A stretch of DNA of 64,000 nucleotides from Ceriagrion tenellum (lineage: Eukaryota; Arthropoda; Insecta; Odonata; Coenagrionidae), in the NCBI GenBank assembly GCA_963169105.1, contig OY720640.1, positions 57,413,527 through 57,477,526 on the forward strand, given 5' to 3'. Numbering within the stretch: the stretch's first letter is position 1; every line of letters begins with the position of its first letter. The notes under the pieces are model-generated. The model saw only the letters and a program-made list of their open reading frames with translations, ran no database searches and had not been told where the DNA came from. Shown one piece after another: positions 1 to 11,504 of the stretch. A program made the position numbers and the translations under genes.

Positions 1-243
1 AAGATCATATGACGTAATTTTCACAATACTACTATCCATACATTAGAATGGGTGTTAAATTGCCTCGTGTGAAATAGCCATTTGAGTCACTCCAGTAGGA
101 CTTCCTTCATAAAAGATATAGTCGGAATGAAATCAAAGCTCTCATTTAGTTTTTGTTTTATTTTGACGAGTGATAGGATAATTAGTGTTCTGTTTCCTTG
201 TTAATGAAAGTATCTTTGTAATTAAATATAAATTTTAATTAAT
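1..243. other. AT-rich stretch, nothing recognised
   Basis: No coding similarity, RNA gene or element boundary was seen. Confidence 0.4.
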
Positions 244-430
244 ACGACCTGGGTTTCGACGTGGCACGTCATTGTCAGGTTATGATGACTTGTCATCATA
301 AGGTGATAACGAAAGGTCATCATCAGGTGATAAGGATGAAGCCCAGGTCGTTTTAAATAAAATTTATATGGAATAAAAAAGTAACTTTCATTTACAACGT
401 TGAGTAAATTCCACGAAGTCACACCTATGA
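225..430 (-). repeat. Dispersed repeat, copy 1, with hammerhead-like end
   Basis: Read on the minus strand this starts near 428 with a block close to AGGTGTGACTTCGTGGAATT and ends near 244 with GTCGAAACCCAGGTCGT followed by AT-rich sequence. A copy at 57018-57298 has the same start block and a similar ending. A third copy at 55798-56035 has the start block but a different end. No open reading frame is present, so it is non-autonomous. Boundaries are approximate because no target-site duplication was identified. Confidence 0.5.
244..351 (-). ncRNA. Hammerhead-ribozyme-like motif, type III layout
   Basis: The ends are perfect 10-bp inverted repeats (ACGACCTGGG at 244-253, CCCAGGTCGT at 342-351) that could form stem III. 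Reading the minus strand, 278 to 272 gives CTGACAA, one base off the hammerhead CUGANGA box. A GACG/CGTC stem II and GAAAC follow, running straight into the stem III strand. Inside is a perfect 10-bp hairpin at 280-301. Hammerhead motifs are known from Penelope-like elements and retrozymes. Assignment rests on motif order; the substitution in the catalytic box suggests this copy may be inactive. Confidence 0.45.
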
Positions 431-2220
431 CAACTGAGTTTATTCAGTCTAATATTTCTGTTTATCACTTGTGCATTGACAGATATTATTATTTTCATGA
501 TGCTGGCTTACAGAAATTGTGAGTAAATTAAAATAATTTAGTACCACTTTTACACTTATAAAGCCGCAGGAAAAAATGTCAATTACTGATTGATCAGCCA
601 TACGTACGCTCCCGCTAATAAGCGCAATTAAGAGTAACTAACATTTTCGTGGATATAAATGAAGTAAATCCGCTAATACCCAAATAATTTTATTAAAGAA
701 GTAGTTTCGGAAAGCATTTCACAATGGCCATTAGTGAACAATAATTTAAAAGAAGGCTCACCTTAAATAACTGTGAAGACACGAAAGAACCAAAAATACG
801 TTATTATACGCGATAGTTTTTCCCTACCATTACATTAAACAACATCCAAAGAAAATGGCTTCAAAAATAAAGCGTCAAACTTTCTATGGGTAATCTAAAT
901 CCTCTATCACGCTGAGTGACCTAGAGGTAACATAGAGAGGAGTATTTTTTGTCTCTCATTAGGTTTTTATGCGTCTTTATGCCTTCGTGACCGTATGTTC
1001 AGCTTGGCGACTAAAATATCTCTTTTTCGTAACTTTTAGTTCCTGATTCTTCCAGAAGTGGGGTAACATGTGAAATGACTGGAAATGGGGGACAAAAAAA
1101 CTCATTGTATAGAGGGTTAAAAGACGTAATCACAGGTATTTTGTTGAGAACGTACTAAAAACAGAGAAATGAACAAATTAGATGGTAAAACAAGCGCATC
1201 TAATAAAAGACAGAAAGCATTCAAATCGCAAGAGTAAAATATATATCCAACTCATCAGCGATGATCAGCAATGAAACGTGTATCTAGTTTCCTTCCAAAC
1301 CGTATCTTGCCCACTCAGTCAACTTCCGCGGCTTTCCACATTCTGTTTAATCAGATGAACCGTGATGAACTATGCACGGATCAAGAAATCCAAATATCTG
1401 CGAGCGTATATCAATTGAGATAGCAGCATGGGACCTGGTGAGAGATGTTTTGTAAGCGAACGTTCTTTTTGGGTTCGTGTGAAGCCACGTGATTTGTAAA
1501 AATAAAGCTATTAACTAAAAAAATTAATTGTGGCTTCTGAGATAAAATTTAAAATGTTTCAAAACTCATTGAAAAACTGAAAGTTATCCGCGGAACTCCC
1601 TGTGACTAGCAAACGGGAAATTACAAATTTTTCCGATATAAAGTTCTTCAACTATGCAGTTTGTCCATCATTGATTTACCCACCAAAATGAAATGTTCAA
1701 AAGGCTTTACCCTTTTTGATCATTGAAAGCGGCCAAAGGTTTGTTTGCATGGTTAAAAAATTGTGAAAAGCTCGGTGAACTTACAATAAAATATAAATGT
1801 GATTTACCACAGAGTAATGATTGCGAAATATGCATTGATTTAAATTTCGTTTGAGTATTACATCACTGCAAAAATCACCTCAGCTGGTATGAGCGAAATC
1901 AGATAACTTCAAATAACGTTTTTTGATTGCACTTAGGGTAAAATAAAATTACAATTTCTTGATCATTTTAAGATTTAGACCACATTTATTTGCAGTGTAC
2001 GAACCATTTCTGGATGGTTCTTCCTCTTGGCTCTTAAGACGTCTTGCCAGGTAAAAGGATAGCACATAATTGCTTTATCGGTAAACAAGGGGTTTTTTGC
2101 CAAAATATTTTCAGAACTTTCTCAAAACTCTCAAATGCCAGTATGGATTGCAATTAGCCTTAATGAGATGTCGAAAGTTCAGAATTACCTATGACATGTT
2201 GAGGTGCTATTGACCCTGAA
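431..2220. other. No gene seen
   Basis: AT-rich sequence with only scattered stops. A lone GTATAGAGGGTTAA at 1107-1120 resembles the end of the TTAA-flanked MITE found at 11034-11504, but no partner end was found nearby. Confidence 0.4.
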
Positions 2221-2223
2221 TAT

Positions 2224-2345
2224 TTGGGTTGCACATCTCGTATCCTGATTGTCGGCCCCAGAGGCAGGGGATTAGGTCCACCGTCGAAGGTTCAAGCCCC
2301 GCTGGCGTGGATTTTTCCCTGCATTGAGCATGATTGGGTGCACAA
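2224..2345 (+). repeat. Possible tRNA-derived SINE head
   Basis: GGTTCAAGCCCC near 2289-2300 fits a tRNA B box (GGTTCRANNCC). A weak A-box-like segment (CGGCCCCAGAGG) lies roughly 35 bases upstream, a usual spacing. No complete cloverleaf can be drawn, so it is not a tRNA gene. A hammerhead-like motif lies about 190 bp downstream; whether both belong to one element is unknown. Confidence 0.3.
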
Positions 2346-2485
2346 CCAAAGCCTTAAATGCTATAAAAAATTTGGTACTTTTTCGGCGACTAATATGCAC
2401 GAAATTCTCTTGGGCTTTACAATGGGGTAAATACTTCCCAGCTGCCAACTCTTCGACAGAATACTCTTTCGCCGTCATCCGTGCC

Positions 2486-2520
2486 CTTATGATGACAAAA
2501 TAATATTCCGTCGAAACGTT
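2486..2520 (+). ncRNA. Hammerhead-like core, degenerate
   Basis: CTTATGATGAC is followed by an AT-rich loop and then GTCGAAACGTT. With one indel the first box fits CUGAUGA. GAC/GTC, possibly extended to a longer ancestral arm, would make stem II before GAAAC. No stem III partner was identified. Confidence 0.35.
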
Positions 2521-4090
2521 GCCAATTTCAATGTATTCAATTCCTTGTGAAGCCCGAGGAAATTTAATACAGCCTATTAACGTTCTATTTTCGGGGTCAG
2601 TGGAAAATAAACTACAAAACTGACTGCTATTTAATTTCCAGAAATCCCATGGCGTTTACGACACACATATCAGTGCTTTCCTCAGTATGCCGGTGAGAAC
2701 TGCAGCGGTGCCATAAGTTAAATTTCTAATCCTGTAATCCACAGAAAAACGAAGTTTTAGTTTTACTCGCAGGATTAAGTAGAAGTCCATCCACCCTTCA
2801 CGTAATTTTCAACTAGAATCACGAAAAACAATCGGCATAGTCGAGTAAATAAAACCATTATGGAGGCATTACCAAGTCATAGTTATTTAGCAAAGGTTTA
2901 AGAGAAATTTACAAGGAAATAATATTTATCTATAAGTATTCTCAATCATACTACTACGTATTGGAATATTCTGCACATTCTCAGAGGCAAGCTTACACTG
3001 CAGTAATACAGCATGATCATAATTAGCTGATGAAACAAAGCTATCTCATTCAACGAGAATACCTTTGCCTCGAGAGATTTAATAAGTTGCGCACAGCACA
3101 TGTTGAGTAGGAAGGGATGATATAGCTTCAAAGTTTATTTTGAGAGGAGAATAGCAGAAAAATAAAGAAAAGGCAATTCTCATCGCTGGTATCATACTCT
3201 CAATACTAACAAGGTTTCTTTGAGTTAGATTATCATAGGGAATTTTTGAAGTAGGCAACATTTAAGTCCTATAACCAGAGAATATGGCTTACATTCATTT
3301 GCAATCTAAGTAACCATATCAATAAGCCGACATGAACCACGAGACCCCAAAAATAATATGATTTTCAAATACTGATATTGCAACGCTTAAAATATCAAAA
3401 TGTTGAGCACATACTATTGCACCCGATGAATGATATACTGCATGGAGCTATTGCAATCCCGTCCTGAATTGTTAGACTGAAGAAAATCAATAGAAACAGA
3501 CTTAACATATTCCGGCGTACAGAGAACGATTACATTATTTTATCGGGACAAAAGTATAAAATGTACATGAGTTTTGTATCTAGCCAATGGACCAACAAGC
3601 TCTATGGGAATATATTACGCTGAAAATGATGGTTTCTTTGACAACGGCAATACATTTTATTGGATAAGAATGAATTTTTGAGTCAATAGTTGCACTCCGT
3701 TGTCCTAACGCATCATTCTAGAAATGCCACATCGACGAAAAAAACAAAGTAGCCGATTTTTCGATATTTATAAAAGTACTTACCGCTCACTCAACTTTCA
3801 TTGGCAAAAACATCGATGTTTCGAATGGTTATCGTCTTCTTACTCGAGGCATTTTTCCATTAAACTTATTCATGGCAAATAGACAATAAATCACTTTTTC
3901 TTCCGTACGTGTGTTGTTACATTAATAATACATCTTATTAACGGGCTTGATGCAATTTAACCAAATATTGCATCAAAATGTGCGTAGATCATACAAGGAT
4001 AAATATTTAAAGTGTTAAATACAAATATGGCCACCTAATTAACTTCACACACATTAAAAATGAATACCTACATAAATTAGAAACGATGTA
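2521..4090. other. No gene seen
   Basis: AT-rich, no coding similarity. A short hammerhead-like remnant on the minus strand at 3818-3840 (AGAAGACGAT, then ATTCGAAAC) is the only motif noticed. Confidence 0.4.
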
Positions 4091-4129
4091 CAATCCGAAT
4101 GTGACAGAACATCACTCACATTCGGATTG
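4091..4129. repeat. Perfect 14-bp inverted repeat (hairpin)
   Basis: CAATCCGAATGTGA at 4091-4104 is exactly complementary to TCACATTCGGATTG at 4116-4129, with an 11-base loop. No T-run follows and no gene is adjacent, so it is not an obvious terminator. It may be the tip of a degraded foldback element. Confidence 0.7.
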
Positions 4130-4388
4130 CATATCGGTTCGGATTTGAGTAACTTTTTGAAAGCGCCATATGGAAAGGTTGTTTTCCATCATCGAAATCA
4201 CATGGAGAGAGTGAATGAACATTTTAAATGTGAAGAAATTTATTAAAAATATTTTTATTGTATTTTTTATGAACAAATTTGTAAGTTTTATTGTAATTTT
4301 TATGTACAATTTTCATAGCAAATATCTGTGTATCAAAACATTATGGCGCATCTGTATTTAAATTGGTTTAACTTGTATTTTAATACGG

Positions 4389-4722
4389 TGAAACCTGTAT
4401 GAAGCGACCACCGACGGTTCCACTAAAATATGGCCATTAGGAGGGGTGCTCGTTCGACAGGGCTTCAGTGTCTTGGAGTACATATTCTGCAAATGAACGG
4501 GCGGCTGATTTGAAAATAATGGAAAAATTCTAAAAGTGACGGTTTTGATGAAATCCATACAAATGGCGTTTAATTCCTCGTAAATCAGTTGCTCTTGAAA
4601 ATTTCAACGCATTTTAATTTGAAGTGAAACCTATATTAAGTTACCATCGAAGGTTCCGCTGAAAAACGGTCGCTCAGAGGGGTGTTCGCTTCATAGAAGT
4701 GGTCGTTTACGAGGGTTTCACG
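4389..4722. repeat. Two diverged copies of a GTGAAACCT foldback repeat
   Basis: The first unit starts at about 4389 with GTGAAACCTGTATGAAGCGA. The second starts at about 4624 with GTGAAACCTATATTAAG and ends near 4722 with GAGGGTTTCAC, so that unit can fold on itself (GTGAAACCT against GGGTTTCAC). Both share GGTTCC and AGGAGGGGTG or CAGAGGGGTG in the middle. This looks like a small non-autonomous foldback or MITE family; the superfamily is unknown. Confidence 0.5.
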
Positions 4723-7700
4723 ACATTTTTTCTACGATACTGAAAAATAACGTCATTATAGTACAGATGATTTATTTCTTATTTGAAGACAAAGTAAAGA
4801 TTTTCATTAATTATACTTCTAAAAAGAGGACATGAATACACAACTTAGGTTACAACATTTTGTTACTCGTGGAACCTTTATACTGCCGCATTTGGAACAT
4901 TTCCGCGTTTCATTGCTATTATGAGGCACGGTTCCAAGTGTTGGAAAAAACAGATTTACCGTGGAAAAACAATATTATCTCTTTAATATTTACAATTGGA
5001 CCAGTGCGACAATGTTTCGTGATACTTGCACAGAAAGGGTCACAGAACAGACATGCAATTTTCAATCGTATGCATAGAGTAGAATGTTCGATTACTCCTC
5101 GAGAACCAAATGCAGTACAACTTTGAAATTTTAAGGACTATTAAATATGTTTTCTGCGCAGATAATAGGCTATATTTCGTGTGATTAATGGTCTCCAGTT
5201 TGACCTCAGACGAATAAAAGAGTTTCCACAAGAGATAAATGTAAAGTTCGTTTTTATTGCCTGCAGACCTATATTCTTTTGCATATTCAAATTAGAAATA
5301 ATGGCTGCAACAAAGATGCAACAAGAAAAATTGCAACAAAGATCATTGGAAAGATAATAAAATACAAAATCTTATTCGTGCACTTAAATTTTATTTTCCA
5401 ACTGATTTACTGTAAATTTTGAAAAAAAAAACATTTATCGAAAAGGTAAAAAGTCAGCGTTTTTGGTACGGGGTACCCTTGACGTCCGTAAGCATTGTTG
5501 AAGCCATATATGGATCATATGGATGAATGGTGAGAAAAGACCCATATCGTATCAGTTGAAATGTTGAGTAGTTTTTACCATCGGAAAAGTATGGGAAAGA
5601 GCAAATACCTGAGAAAAACTGTCAGCTAGTGATGCCCATTAGCCAGTATCAAAAACTCTGTCATAATAACAGTTTTGCTGATTCGAAAAAAATTCAGCGA
5701 AATGGCTTGATGATACGCATAATTTGATGAGTGAACAGGCATATTCCACTTTTTATCTACTATAACTTCGATTACTTCCGGAATTTCCACACGAAAAAAG
5801 TGTAAAGTGCTTTTTTTTAAGTGGTTTGGGGAGGGGATGGCTGATGATGAGGAACGTAAGGCGGAGAGGGCAGAGGTAATAGAAGGGAAAAGCCGTCCAC
5901 AGCAGGCATATGGGAGGAAGATAACTAAGTGATACCATAGAGATAAAAGTATTTTGTAATAAAGAATTTGTATTACATGGAGGTGGTCATTGAGATTTTT
6001 ATTTATAATTAATAGGAATAAGATGCATGCTGATCTCGAAGAATGGAATTAAGCATCAATAGATAGAGAGCAATGTGGGTACCACCATCAAACACTGCAT
6101 GACTGCGAAACACACCGTAATATGTAACACATGAAGAATATAATGCCTTTTTCATAAAAATTAACCCTTTAGTACGTATAGGGGTTTAAACTAGATTTCT
6201 CGGTAGTTTTTCTATGCCAAAATGCGGGCTCCAACGTAACTAAAATAAGGAAATAATTAGGAACATTCACGCTTTTCCCCCCTTCTCTCTCGTTCCTGCC
6301 ATTTCATCTCAAAGTTACCAAACGAAAAATTTCAATGATTAAATGCGGGCCCCACGGAGAGATAAAAGCATGTTTGATTTCCCTCTGTTTAATGACGAGT
6401 TCGTAAAATTACACCCGCATGTTGTCACACCAATGAAAAAATGGGCGAGAGAAAAACTACATGGTCCGGCCGTAGATGACCTCGGGCAAAAACCAACAGA
6501 CCCGTTTTATACTTCCCGCCTCATTACAAATTCAAAGTACCATCGCAATCAAGACAATCGGTCCACGAGCGAAAGTAAATTTATTTTAAAAGATATTTAA
6601 AAATTGAAACAGAGAAGATACCGCTCGTAAACTGGCATTTTTATCACAAAAGTGACAAAATTAATAGGATGAAAAGGAAGCACACACTTGAGTTTGAGGA
6701 TTCAGTTTTATCCACAGATTTAATTTCCGGGAGTCTTTCGCCGTTGAGACATCTGAACCAGCAGGTGGCGAGCTTGGTAGAAAGTATTAGCAGCTCGGAA
6801 GTTCGTCTCGGATAGGAGATTTTAATAAAAATATCAAAAGGATTTTGAGGAGGAAATGGGGAAAAAATTTCCATTTTAATTAAAATTACCCATGAGATTC
6901 TAGGATACCCTACAAGCACCGCTAAAGATTCATTTACACCATGGCCCAACAATTCAGTGCTTAACTACGATCTCTTCTCACAGGAAATTCTAGAAATAAT
7001 CGTGTATTGGATGTGCTCAAATGCATAAATTAATCAGATTAAAATAATGGATATAACCAATTTAAGAGCAGGTATTTTATCACGTAGGACTTGAACAGAG
7101 CATTCACACCAAATCTAATTGCCAGTTGCAGGAACGACACATACGTATTCTATAATGTTATGGGACCCATAAGCCGTGGTAACCATTCAATAAGTGTTAC
7201 AGAAAAATTTGATGAATTTATTGGTTTCATAACTAATGGCATGGAGTTATGAGTTCCATAGTAGTAGGAGTAGTTCCACAGTAGCCAAGATGGTGGATAC
7301 GCAATGTACCACTTGGAGACTTAATTACTAGATAAAAGAGTTGTTTTGAGACAAACGATCAGTAAATTTACTATTGCTGACTAATTATAATGTGCTATCA
7401 AATATACATTTAGGCAAAATTTTCAAATAAATTTTCCGGCGGTAGAAGATTTGATCAAATATACGAACTTATTGAATAATGGTAATGAGTTAGGTAACTA
7501 GTAGATGTGTTCCTACAATCCGAATATTTTTATGACTTTATGGATCTCATAACTATTGATTCCATAGCTAAATGTTCTTACAACCGGCCATTAGCTATCT
7601 AATTTTCTGGAAAAGTCATTTTTTTACAAAGTAACTGTGGTTAAAAATTTAGTCTCATAAATACAAGTTAAAAGAGATATTTACAAGTTCTCAAGATCCG

Positions 7701-7856
7701 TTCCGGTACCTGCCGTCCTCTGACATACCATACATACAAATATAGGCTTACTCTCATATTTCTATAACTTCAAAAGAATTGGTATTTTCCCGGCAAATAA
7801 TTGAGGTGAGCTGTTCACGGGCTACAAACCCGAATAAGGTTTTCCATACCACCCAA
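4723..7856. other. No gene seen; one purine-rich island
   Basis: Only short open frames without recognisable domains. At 5815-5900 the plus strand is strongly purine-rich, like a series of islands further along the window. At 6163-6192 a TTAACCC/GGGTTTAA pair lies about 15 bases apart, probably by chance. Confidence 0.4.
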
Positions 7857-7890
7857 CGTTTCGAAGGGAGTTTCCATCCGTCATCATCCC
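7857..7890 (-). ncRNA. Hammerhead-like core, degenerate
   Basis: On the minus strand GGATGATGACGGATGG is followed by AAACTCC, CTTCGAAAC and GTTGG. GATGATGA is close to CUGAUGA, GGA/TCC can form part of stem II, and GAAAC follows. It resembles the arrangement at 2486-2520. Confidence 0.35.
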
Positions 7891-8045
7891 TGAACAAGAA
7901 GACTCTCCCATTGAAACGCACGGAAAACCTAACCCGATGCGAATTCCGAGAAAAATTCACCTCTAATAAAATACTGATATCACTTTCCCGGTCGAGGCGA
8001 ATGATTTTTGCCTTGCACTTATGCCTCAAATATACCTACTTTACT

Positions 8046-9658
8046 TTATGCGATCAGGCCCAGTGGACCGCGCGGGGTCAGGACTAAGGCTCTCCACTCT
8101 TCTCTTCTTTTGACTATTTCCCTCCAATCTTCCCGGGCTTCTATTAGCCGTAGATCCTCTCTTATATTACCCATCCATCTTGTATTTGGTCTTCCCTTTG
8201 GTCTTTTCCCCTCTGGGCTCATGCAAATTGCAAGTTAGGATATCGTTCATCGCTCATCCGTTCCACATGTCCTATCCATTCCTATCTCCTGCTTCTCAGT
8301 AGTCCTACTATGGCGTTGTCTCAATAAAGATCATACAGTTCCCGATTATATCGTCTTCTCCATTCCCCTGTTAATTCGTCTTGGACTGGCCCATATATTT
8401 TCCTAAGCACCCGCCTCTCAAATGTTAAGAGTTTGTTTAGATCTTGTTTTCGTGTGCTCCAGCTTTGGCACCCATAGAGAACCACTGGGAGTATTGATGC
8501 CTTGTACAATCTTATCTTAAGCTCTCTTGAAACGTTCCGGGACTTCAAAATATTGCTCAGAGCATAGAATGCCTTATTACCAGCTTGAATTCTTGCTTTT
8601 GTTTCTACTTCATTTGATGCCTCTTCCAACAGAATTGCACCAAGATACTTAAACTCTCTCACTCTATTGTAATTTTCTTCATTTATCTTTATCTGTAGAA
8701 CTTCTGGTAGGCGGTGCCTTCCTATAACTCTGTATTCAGTTTTATTTGGGTTTAATTTCAGTTTGCAGTGTGAGAATTACGCTCTTAAACTCCTCCTGGG
8801 ACTGTGACATTATCACAGTATTATCAGCATAGGCTAAATGGGTAACATTCTTTCCACACGATAATACACCTATATGATTATGGTTATCAACTTCCCTCAT
8901 GATCTTTTCAAGGACTATATTGAATATTATAGGTGATAGTCCATCCCCTTGTCTTTAGCCAGTTTTTACAGGAAATCCTTTAGTTTATTTTCTTAATATC
9001 TTTTTTTCTAATTTGATTTTCACTTCTGTATCGGTAACACATAGTCCTATTAGCTCAACGAGCTTTTTCGGAAACCCATGTATGTATTGAGTCATAAGCT
9101 TTTTGAAAGTCAATAAAGAGCAGATGTAGTTCTTGGTCAAACTTGTACATTTTTTCACAATACTGTCTTAGGAAAAATATGTTATCAGCTGTTGATTTTC
9201 CTGGGAGACAGCTACCTTGATATTCTCCTATAATTCCAATGGCTAAGTGTTTAACCCTACCTAGGAGACACTTAGAGAAGACTTTATAAACCACATATAA
9301 AAGGGCTATTCCTCTGTAATTATCGAACTTCAATTTATCATTCTTTTTATCGATTGGGCATACAAGGGCTACTTTCCAGCCATGCGGGATCACTTTTTTT
9401 TCCAAATAATACAGATCAGTTTGTGCACTCTTTGTACAAGGACTTCCTCTCCAGCTTTGAGAAGTTCTGCCGAAATTCCATTTTCACCAGCACTTTTCCC
9501 ATTTTTCAGTTGCCTAATATGCTCCTTTATTTCATTTATAGTGGGAGGAGGGCATTCTGGTTCTACTGTAACATGTTCTACGAATTCAAATAATTCATTA
9601 GGTTCCTCTCCATTCAACAATTCACTAAAATGCCTCAAATATACAATGGTTAAATTTT
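8046..9658 (-). pseudogene. 5'-truncated LINE, reverse transcriptase and C-terminal part
   Basis: A non-LTR retrotransposon remnant read from 9658 down to 8046 with several frameshifts. The start of the reverse transcriptase is recognisable at 9390-9638 (LKNGKSAGENGISAELLKAG). After a frameshift near 9395 come LKFDNYRGIALL, LPGKSTADN and motif A LLFIDFQKAYDSI (9063-9390). The catalytic YADD box reads YADN at 8820-8831. At 8321-8662 is FKYLGAILLEEASNEVETKA and YGCQSWSTRKQDLNKLLTFE, typical of the thumb region. At 8046-8300 follow WIGHVERM and a GRPNTRWMGNIREDLR block ending LTPRGPLGLIA and a stop. The endonuclease domain is absent, so the copy is 5'-truncated. It belongs with the endonuclease-RT LINEs of insects; the exact clade (RTE or jockey-like) is uncertain. 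Confidence 0.85.
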
Positions 9659-11033
9659 GAACGGTTTTGGCTACATGATTAAATTCATCTGACGCAAGTT
9701 TTCATTATCGATTCCCCTAAGGGGCCATACTTCTGACCTCTCAATTCTCCGCGCTTATGAGTTTAAAATGATATATTCGGTTTCGACAATCAACCTATCT
9801 TAGATTAGGCTAGGGCAAGGGGAACTAATTTTCGCATTTTACGCTTTACACCAGTTTCAAATGGAGTTGTTATATCAATTTGAAAGAAAAGAAAGACAGA
9901 AGGATAATGTACAGGTATCTTAGCTTATTCCATCTAATAAATATTTTAATCACTGATGCAGCGAAACAAATATTCGAAAATGTAGGAGAAACAAATATTT
10001 AGCTCTGATTAAGTATGAATGAGGCTGGGAAAAAGTTTGACTTTTGCTTAAATTTATTTCCCGCGTCCTACTTTTCACTATTTATTATTAATAGTTTACT
10101 CATTACAGATGCAATTTTTCACTCACGGTAACATGGTCTGATGCACATTTGGATTTTTGTTGATAAAAAATCGGAAACTAATGAAAAAGCATGCGCAGAC
10201 CTTGATACAACGTTTCACCGGGAGAAATGAAAAAAGCTACGTTCTATTTCACATGGCACCTCGCAGGTCGTTGCCATTAAACAAAGTTTTCGATATGGTC
10301 TTGCACCGTAACGGGTAACCCAAATTTACAGGAGACACTCCGATAAAATACTGCAGTATCAAAGTTTTCGCTCGTTAAATTTCATGCACAACATAAATCC
10401 GCAGTCAAGGCTAGTGTAACAATACATGACGAAGCCAACAAAACACAGCACTGCATGCACCATAAACTCACGCTCTATGAATTAGAAAACCAAAGATATC
10501 CCTCCCAGAAGGGATGGAAACGATTCAATGCAAAAAAAAGGCCGCGGAAATGTAAAAGTACTGAAAAACTAGACGGGGATTTCTGGGACAGGAAATACTC
10601 TTCGTGACACGTTACTTCTAAGCCATTAAAACTATCCAAAAAGACACAAAACACAATTTTAAGGTAAGATAGCCCTAAAAATCCGCTCGGAAGTGAAACG
10701 GCCATTTAAAAAATTGCCCGTAACGACCTGAGCACTGAGGCCAACCAGTGAGAGAAAGCTGGAGGAGACGTATAAACAGGTAACAGCCACTAAGAAAAGA
10801 TAAAGGCCACGGCGAGGGGAGGATTTAAAATGTTCGTGGATGACGGAGGAGAAACGACAATAGAGGGGTCCACGCCACAAGTCGATACGCTTAGGATAAA
10901 GGCGGTGGGGACACTGAGGATGGCTAGAAACGGCCGTCGAGGTCGTAAACTTATACAAAAGGAGCTACAACGGCGCTAGAGTATATTTATTTACCATATT
11001 ACCAATTTTTTCAATAATAAAACCATTTTTTAT
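9659..11033. other. No gene seen; purine-rich island at 10540-10960
   Basis: The opposite strand at 10475-10958 carries two overlapping open frames. Their products are dominated by Ser, Leu, Phe and Arg and look like a by-product of purine-rich plus-strand sequence. Confidence 0.4.
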
Positions 11034-11504
11034 TTAACCATCTATGGGAAGAATTATGAAACATCAGTATGAAAAAATATTGCTACTCTATTAGTTTTTT
11101 TTAAAAGCACTATTTAAGGATTTAAAATAATGCATTTGATTAGATGATAAATATTTATTTTGAAATCTGACCTATTTGTATTGCATACGTTTAATTTAAA
11201 ATAATAATTTACATAATAAAACTTACACAAGGTACACTTATAGCATTACCTTCATAACGTACCTTTTTTGAAACTTTCCCAACTTTTCTTCGTACGACAG
11301 CTGAAACCATTTATTTCAGAGATACATTCATCTATTCAAATTTTTTGGCAAACCGCCGAAAGAGACGCCATTTTCCACACACTTAATCCGAAGCGCTACA
11401 ATTCTGTTCAGCGTAGAAACTAAATGGGAAAAACTCTTAGATAGCAGATATTTCAACGATTTTGAAATGTAATAAAAGTGACTTGCTCGTCCATAGAGGG
11501 TTAA
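11034..11504. mobile_element. MITE with TTAA target site, copy 1 (piggyBac-like ends)
   Basis: The left flank TTAA (11034-11037) is followed by CCATCTATGG. The right end is CCATAGAGGG (11491-11500) followed by TTAA (11501-11504). The terminal inverted repeats, about 10 bp (CCNTCTATGG), next to duplicated TTAA are the hallmark of piggyBac-type transposition. The 471-bp element has no transposase frame. A second copy in inverted orientation at 38677-39177 matches along almost its whole length, for example around AGAATTATGAAACAT and GACAGCTGAAAC. Confidence 0.75.

Noticed and set aside
6163..6192. TTAACCC...GGGTTTAA as a tiny piggyBac-type element
   Set aside because: Too short to be an element and likely chance in AT-rich DNA.
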